From an uncultured Alphaproteobacteria bacterium (GTDB lineage: Bacteria > Pseudomonadota > Alphaproteobacteria > UBA7985 > CAJQQZ01): DNA of 10,587 nt. The notes below the pieces were generated by a model, which did no database searches, was not told the DNA's origin, and saw only the letters and a program-made list of their open reading frames with translations. The DNA is taken from assembly GCA_905480445.1 (NCBI GenBank), contig CAJQQJ010000144.1:1-10587 (forward strand), given 5' to 3'. Position 1 is the stretch's first letter. Each line of letters starts with the position of its first letter. The position numbers were made by a program, and so were the translations under genes. Shown here piece after piece: positions 6,034 to 10,587 of this stretch.

Positions 6034-7378
6034 ATGACCAAAACCTTCGAACAAGATTTTAAAGAAATACTGACGGCCGCGGTGCTTCAGCCGACGGAAA
6101 GCCAGAGCGGAGCGCGGCCGCAGGAGCTGTCGGACTATCTGGATTGGGTGGCGGGCACGCTTTCTCAATGCCATGGACTTCGAGAGCCAAGTTTACGAAA
6201 ACCCACATTCAGGTGAGCCGCCGATCCTGGTTTCCAAACGTGTTGAGGACCCGGCATTGTCGACCATCCTTGTTTACGGTCATGGCGATGTGGTGCTGGG
6301 CATGGACGAGCGTTGGCGGGATGGACTGTCTCCTTGGGTTCTGACGGAAGTAGGTGATCGCTGGTATGGACGCGGGGCCGCAGACAACAAGGGGCAACAC
6401 CTGCTCAACATCTACTCACTGCAACAGGTACTGGCCGACAAGGGCAAACTGGGTTTCAACGTCACGCTGCTGCTCGAGATGGCGGAAGAGCGTGGCTCAC
6501 CTGGCCTCGCGACCTTTTGCGAGCAGAACAAAGAGCTGCTGAAGGCCGACGTGCTGATCGCTTCTGACGGGCCACGACTGGCCCCAGACCGCCCAACGAT
6601 TTTCTTGGGTGCCAGAGGCGCGCTCAACTTTGATCTGGTGGTCAACTTGCGCGACGGCGCTCACCACTCCGGCAACTGGGGTGGCTTGTTGAAAGATCCA
6701 TCTATCCGCTTGTCTCACGCCTTGGCATCCATCACCGGACCCAAAGGCGAGCTGCTGATCGAGGACTGGCGACCGACCTCCTTTACCCTTGAAATTCGCG
6801 AACTGCTCAAGTCCTGCAAGTTGCCCACAGCCATGTCAGGCATTGAGATTGAACAGGACTGGGGAGAGACGGCAATGACACCAGAGGAGCAAGTCTTCGG
6901 CTGGAACTCCTTCGCAGTTCTAGCTATGGAATCAGGCACACCTGCGGCACCGGTCAACGCCATCCCAGGCATCGCTAAGGCCCACTGCCAACTGCGGTTT
7001 GTGGTCGGCACCGATGGCAATCGTATCTTGCCGGCACTGAGGGAACATTTAGACAAAGGTGGGTTCACTGACGTCGAGATTAAGGGTTACGAAGAGGAGC
7101 TCTTTCATGCCACACGCAGCGACCCGAGCAATGCCTGGGTGAAGCTAGCGACCAAGTCGATCAAAGCATCAACTGGCAAAGACGCCGCGATCCTGCCCAA
7201 TCTCGGTGGATCACTGCCCAACGAGATCTTCACCGATATCCTTCAGATCCCAACCGTCTGGATTCCACATTCCTACCCCGGTTGCTCCCAGCACGCCCCT
7301 GACGAGCACAACCTATTCTCGATCTTAGAAGAGGGCGCGGCGATCATGACTGGGCTTTGGGAGGAAGTTGGAAGATAA
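6034..7378 (+). pseudogene. M20-family metallopeptidase/amidohydrolase, frameshifted near its 5' end
   Basis: M20 enzymes are di-zinc hydrolases of peptide or amide bonds. The N-terminus (MTKTFEQDFKEIL to YLDWVAGTL) begins at ATG 6034, but this frame ends at 6216. The remainder is in the next frame from about 6170, first ATG 6173, and gives 401 residues to 7378. Counting from that ATG, metal and catalytic residues are all present: His37 (GHGDV), Asp71 (ADNKGQ), Glu105-Glu106 (AEERGS), Asp132 (SDGP) and His374 (QHAPDE). HHSGNWGG at 164-171 is in the dimerisation domain. Removing four bases near 6166-6169 would join the parts as TLSAMDFES with the family's spacing; one base also restores frame. 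It may be a pseudogene, a sequencing error, or a shortened protein starting at 6173, although no ribosome site is seen there. It has the same direction as the genes that follow. Confidence 0.78.
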
Positions 7379-7448
7379 ACTAACTGCAACAACGAGGATT
7401 TCTGATCTGTCTACCGTCTGTTCTGACCATCTGAGTTTAGGCCCTGTG

Positions 7449-7460
7449 CTCAAATTTGAG
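7449..7460. promoter_or_regulatory. Perfect 12-base palindrome CTCAAATTTGAG
   Basis: This lies in the 159-base spacer between the M20 gene and the next plus-strand gene, about 80 bases before its GTG start. It is too short and has no T-run to be a terminator. It may be a small operator, or chance. Confidence 0.25.
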
Positions 7461-7537
7461 TTGATGAACAGGTTGAGTAGTAGTCGATTGTGCAGACGTT
7501 TTTCGATACCGTAGACTTTGATCAATAAGGAGTTTTA

Positions 7538-8011
7538 GTGGAGCACTTACGGAAGTTCAGCCCCCGCTGTGTCTTGCCCTTACCAGTTATGGAAGATCAC
7601 GGCTGGGCGTTGAAACGATATGCTATCCTCGCGGAGGGAAAGGGTTTTGATAAGAACATAGCAACCGCGGCCTTCAGCGAAGCCGTACGAAGGTTGCCTC
7701 CCGCGAGCAATCTAACCGATGGCGCTGGAAATCATGGTGTTGGATTTCAAATCGTCCACTTTGCGGAAACAGCGGTGGTTTCTCCTGTGTTCTATTGGCA
7801 ATGGGGCAGTGTGCTGGCCAATATTGAGCAAATGAGAGCAAAATGGGAAACACCAACTCTATTTGGGGACGGCGTGGAAGAGGTTTTGGGCTGTATCTGG
7901 GAAATGGAAGTCGTGAGTTTTGAAATTAGTGCTTGGAAGAATACGTTACTAGGCGGTGTCGGAACACCAACGGAAAGACTTGCCAATTACCTTGAGCAAC
8001 AACATCGATAA
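7538..8011 (+). CDS. Conserved-looking protein of unknown function, 157 aa
   Basis: I do not recognise a named domain. The start is GTG at 7538, with AAGGAG placed 5 bases before it, which is a strong ribosome site. The protein appears soluble, with no signal peptide or membrane helix. It has six tryptophans and distinctive text such as GNHGVGFQIVHFAE, VVSPVFYWQWGS and GCIWEMEVVSFEISAWKN, in the manner of a conserved compact globular family rather than a random frame. There is no evident metal-binding or nucleotide-binding motif. It follows the M20 gene by 159 bases and precedes the RidA gene by 64 bases on the same strand, so it may be cotranscribed with RidA. It is real on the basis of ribosome site, length and composition; its function is unknown. 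Confidence 0.78.
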   Translation: MEHLRKFSPRCVLPLPVMEDHGWALKRYAILAEGKGFDKNIATAAFSEAVRRLPPASNLTDGAGNHGVGFQIVHFAETAVVSPVFYWQWGSVLANIEQMRAKWETPTLFGDGVEEVLGCIWEMEVVSFEISAWKNTLLGGVGTPTERLANYLEQQHR

Positions 8012-8075
8012 CAAGGTTGTACCGCCAGTTCTTGCAACTGAACCGGCCTAAAATTCATGACATGGAGGAAACGAA

Positions 8076-8426
8076 ATGACCGAAATCAAACGTATCGAAG
8101 TTGGCCCACGTATGAGCCAGGCGGTGGCTTGCGGCGGGCTTGTTTGGTTAGCGGGGCAATGCGGTACTGCAGGCGAAAGCATTGCTGATCAAACGCGGGA
8201 AAGTTTACGGAAAATCGACGGTTTGTTAGCGGAAGCAGGCACCGACAAAACCAGGATTTTGAACACGACGATCTGGTTGGTGAACATTGACGACTACGAC
8301 GCAGTCAATGCCGTTTGGGACGCCTGGATACCAGAGGGATGTTCACCGGCCCGTGCCTGCGGAGAGTCTCGTCTCGGCGGTGTTGGCTATGGCATTGAAA
8401 TTATTTGTGTCGCAGCTGTGATATGA
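8076..8426 (+). CDS. RidA/YjgF/YER057c-family protein, 116 aa
   Basis: Rid proteins act in the cytoplasm as homotrimers. Members with the conserved arginine hydrolyse reactive enamine/imine intermediates released by PLP enzymes to keto acids and ammonia. The fold is full length here. Arg93 (SPARACGE) is the carboxylate-binding arginine and Glu108 (GIEII) is in the usual C-terminal strand. The N-terminal text IEVGPRMSQAVACGGLVWLA and the middle ILNTTIWLVNIDDYDAVNAV are typical of a Rid subgroup whose members begin with 'RIEVGPRMSQAV'; that subgroup is less well characterised than E. coli RidA. ATG at 8076 has GGAGGAAACGAA before it. With an M20 hydrolase upstream, a role in amino-acid or amide breakdown is plausible but not shown. 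Confidence 0.92.
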   Translation: MTEIKRIEVGPRMSQAVACGGLVWLAGQCGTAGESIADQTRESLRKIDGLLAEAGTDKTRILNTTIWLVNIDDYDAVNAVWDAWIPEGCSPARACGESRLGGVGYGIEIICVAAVI

Positions 8427-8450
8427 CCGCTACAACAAGCGTTCGGTCAT
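8423..8450 (+). terminator. Weak inverted repeat at the RidA stop
   Basis: ATGACCG (8423-8429, overlapping the stop codon) pairs perfectly with CGGTCAT (8444-8450) around a 14-base loop. No T-run follows, so it is at most a weak or factor-dependent terminator. It could also be chance. Confidence 0.25.
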
Positions 8451-8484
8451 CGTTAGACAGTGGATTGTTTTGGGGGTACAGAGG

Positions 8485-8877
8485 ATGGATGAATTCACAG
8501 GCGGTTGCACCTGCGGACAGGTTCGGGTCGTAGCATCGGGACAGCCATACAGAGTTGGCCTTTGTCACTGTATGGATTGCCGCAAGCACCACGGCGCTTT
8601 GTTCCACGCTTCCGCGATTTTCCCAGAAGATGCCGTCGTGATTACCGGCGAGACAAGCAGCCATGCCGAGCGTTTCTTCTGCCCCAGCTGCGGCTCGTCT
8701 GTTTTCGCCCGCAGCGATGATGAAGTCGAAATCAACCTCGGCTCCCTCGACCGGCCCAATCTCCTCAAGCCAACCTACGAACTCTGGACCATACGCCGAG
8801 AGGCCTGGCTGCAACCTATTCCCGGTGCGAAACAATATGAGCGTAACAGGGGCAACAGTGGGCGTCGGGAGGGGTAG
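8485..8877 (+). CDS. GFA/CENP-V-family zinc protein, 130 aa
   Basis: Belongs to the family named after glutathione-dependent formaldehyde-activating enzyme (GFA). Most bacterial members have no proven substrate. All seven zinc-binding cysteines are visible: Cys8 and Cys10 (GCTCG), Cys27, Cys29 and Cys32 (CHCMDC), and Cys66 and Cys69 (CPSCGS). The usual core order CxCG, then CHCxxC, then FCPxCGS, then a short INLGSLD segment is kept, and length is typical. ATG at 8485 is preferred: it is directly followed by the family start DEFTGGCTCG and has a GGGGG tract about 9 bases upstream. TTG at 8470 would add five residues. It lies 58 bases after the RidA stop in the same direction and may share its transcript. 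The glutathione/formaldehyde activity should not be assumed. Confidence 0.9.
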   Translation: MDEFTGGCTCGQVRVVASGQPYRVGLCHCMDCRKHHGALFHASAIFPEDAVVITGETSSHAERFFCPSCGSSVFARSDDEVEINLGSLDRPNLLKPTYELWTIRREAWLQPIPGAKQYERNRGNSGRREG

Positions 8878-8937
8878 TAAGCATTTGGGATAAGGCGTGA
8901 CATAACTCGTTTCTGCAATTCTCAGCACTCTTGGAAT

Positions 8938-10536
8938 TTAGGATCTAATTCTACTTCGGTAGTATTCTATTCTGTCCCCAAGTTCCTCAAAAGCCTTTGG
9001 GAACAACGACTTGCGCTCCTCAAAATTTGGAGGAATTGGCTTGTTGTCAGTGTAGTCCTTCCAAGCTCTGAGAAGGCCCCATCGGCTCAACTCGTCAGGT
9101 TTTCTTGCGTCTTCTCCTTCCCAGAGGCCAAAGATTATTGGGCGGCTACTTTCACAATCTTCGAATATTTCTGGAATAAAATTCTCCAACGGATGTTTGA
9201 AACCGAGCGATCCGATTACCCAATGTTTCCCACAAAGATAAAAATCCCCACTTGCTACCGCTTTATCAATTGTTTCAGTGGAGTACATTGCATTAACGAT
9301 ACTTTCGGAAACCATTGCTTTGTAATGGCGTACGGTGATTCTTTCCTGATCAGGATGGCGAATTTTTTGGGAGATTTTCTTGACTATATTGTGGCTTTCG
9401 CCAATGAATTGCCCAGCACTATTTGACCAGTCAATGCACAATCCATCCGCTGCATCATCGAAGTTCCTGACTTTTTCCCATCGGGAGGCTTCTGAAAAAT
9501 CGGTGAGACTACATGAATAACTCTCTGGGAGAATGCTGTTGTCATTTGGCACCCACCCATTTTGATACCAGGCCCATTGGCTTGCCTTGTTTTTATTGAG
9601 GCCACCATAGGAACGTTCGAACGTTCGCGGAAAACACTCAGAAGGCGAATCGATAAAATGCCTTGGCTTCAGGCTATGAAGGTTTTTTTCTGGTGCCATT
9701 GCTATTGCTTGGGCAACATATTCTTTACCAAGGGTATTGAAGGTTTGTAGCGTAAGTTCTCTGTCTTGGTTCGCCAAACTGTAACGTTGCAACGTGAGAG
9801 GTAGGTCGCCATTTTTATCGTCAATCGCTACCGTTGGAACAGAAATAACAGAATTTGGAGTGATTTTGATTTCACCCGGCCGAGAATTGTTCCGATTAAT
9901 TGAGAATTGCGTATTGAGAGGTTTCCAAAAGCTGGTTTCGTTGAAGCTGTGAAAAGGAATGCCGTTGCAAAACATATCACCTGGGCGACTATCAAAACTA
10001 TAGCGATCAAATAGATTCTCTCTTGTCAATCGCACTGAAGAATAGTTGGTACTCCCAACCTTCACGAATTTGGGGTCAGCTTTAATATCAGTTTTTATGT
10101 TTTGCCATTGTGATGTTAGCAAATTTCCCTTTTCAACCCGGAGGACTTTGGGGCACGGATAAATGTAAAAGTCCCAATCTACGTCTAGTTTGACACCATC
10201 GTGGGAAATCTCCTTTCTAATCGGAACCTCTATCTGAGTTCCAATTGGACAATTGGTTTGAAAAATTTCAATGAAAGATGAATTTATTGAAGCACTGAAC
10301 TGCAATCCCTTTTCTTCATTTGGACAACGTGTTCGTAGTTTGATTTCATCACCAAGAAGAAAAGCCGCGAAAGCACCAATGCCAAATCGTCCAGAACGTC
10401 TGACTGTTGATTGGTTCTCTTCATCTTCGAACTGTTCTTTCCACCTCTCATCATTTCGGAAAGAAGCACCGGCCTTCAAAAAGTAGTTCTGGGAGACCTC
10501 AGTATAAGGCCTATTTTCCCGTCTGACATTACCGAA
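8938..10536 (-). pseudogene. GHKL/Hsp90-like ATPase, 5' part missing or frame-disrupted
   Basis: The coding frame is open from 10536 down to its stop at 8938. The homology NYFLKAGASFRNDERW followed by GRFGIGAFAAFLLGDEI is the end of the Bergerat (GHKL) ATP-binding fold seen in Hsp90 and MORC-like ATPases; GRFGIG is the second glycine motif. The N-box with its catalytic Glu and the D-box (DxGxG) should lie just upstream, but an in-frame TAA occurs at 10539-10537 and the other frames are also stopped. The first in-frame start is TTG at 10479 (513 residues), with no ribosome site and already inside the ATPase fold. The rest, about 450 residues, has no domain I recognise; it may hold an S5-like middle domain and a family-specific C-terminus. 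The gene is more AT-rich than its neighbours and convergent with the GFA gene. It is either a decayed or horizontally acquired gene, or carries assembly indels. Confidence 0.62.
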
Positions 10537-10587
10537 TTAGCGATGGATTTCCAGTAGGATCAGTTATTTGCAACTTTTAGGGTTGGA

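Noticed and set aside
8401..8928. Minus-strand open frame of 175 codons opposite the GFA gene
   Set aside because: The plus strand encodes a complete GFA protein with seven zinc cysteines; the minus frame resembles nothing and has no ribosome site.
8938..10587. A complete defence system built around the GHKL ATPase
   Set aside because: No nuclease, methylase, reverse transcriptase or other usual partner lies in the window, and the ATPase itself is not intact here.
1..10587. CRISPR arrays, tRNA or rRNA genes, insertion sequences, riboswitches
   Set aside because: Reading both strands I saw no spaced direct repeats, no tRNA-like cloverleaf, no rRNA text, no transposase motifs and no aptamer I recognise.

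Overview
The window looks like chromosomal DNA of an alphaproteobacterium with moderate G+C. The reasons are a class III adenylyl cyclase of the TolB/TPR-associated type, a DUF1127 small protein, a GcvA/AmpR-like LysR regulator, and proteins whose motifs I recall mainly from Alphaproteobacteria. The species cannot be named from this sequence. No rRNA, tRNA, CRISPR array or insertion sequence is visible.

Layout. 1-766 (minus): the N-terminal two thirds or so of an adenylyl cyclase, running off the left edge. 767-1078: non-coding, with a perfect hairpin at 910-930. 1079-1327 (minus): a DUF1127-type small protein, divergent from a LysR-type regulator at 1429-2325 (plus). The LysR stop codon overlaps head-on with the end of a compact minus-strand operon, 5685 to 2322. 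In transcription order the operon holds a four-helix membrane protein, a histidinol-dehydrogenase paralogue, an iron-type alcohol dehydrogenase resembling phosphonoacetaldehyde reductases, and a GNAT acetyltransferase. The junctions are TAATG, TGATG and a 3-base gap, so translation is probably coupled. 5686-6033 is a regulatory and repeat region with a spaced inverted repeat (5760-5790) and two palindromic repeats. 6034-7378 (plus): an M20 metallopeptidase whose first 45 or so codons are in a different frame from the rest. Then, on plus, come an unrecognised 157-residue protein (7538-8011), a RidA-family protein (8076-8426) and a GFA/CENP-V zinc protein (8485-8877). 8938-10536 (minus): a more AT-rich gene for a GHKL/Hsp90-like ATPase that lacks an intact ATP-binding N-terminus here.

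How they may work together. The operon suggests oxidation of a small polar alcohol. HisD-family enzymes oxidise an alcohol through the aldehyde to the acid, the Fe-ADH could interconvert alcohol and aldehyde, and the acetyltransferase could act on an amino form. The substrate is unknown; sulfonate or phosphonate C2-C3 alcohols are the analogies I would test first. The M20 hydrolase and RidA protein would fit amide or amino-acid catabolism with imine clean-up, but their link to the operon is only proximity.

Two genes, the M20 hydrolase and the GHKL ATPase, appear frame-disrupted. That means either real gene decay or indel errors in the assembly. I found no clear evidence of a complete new system. 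The operon and the ATPase remnant deserve the closest look.
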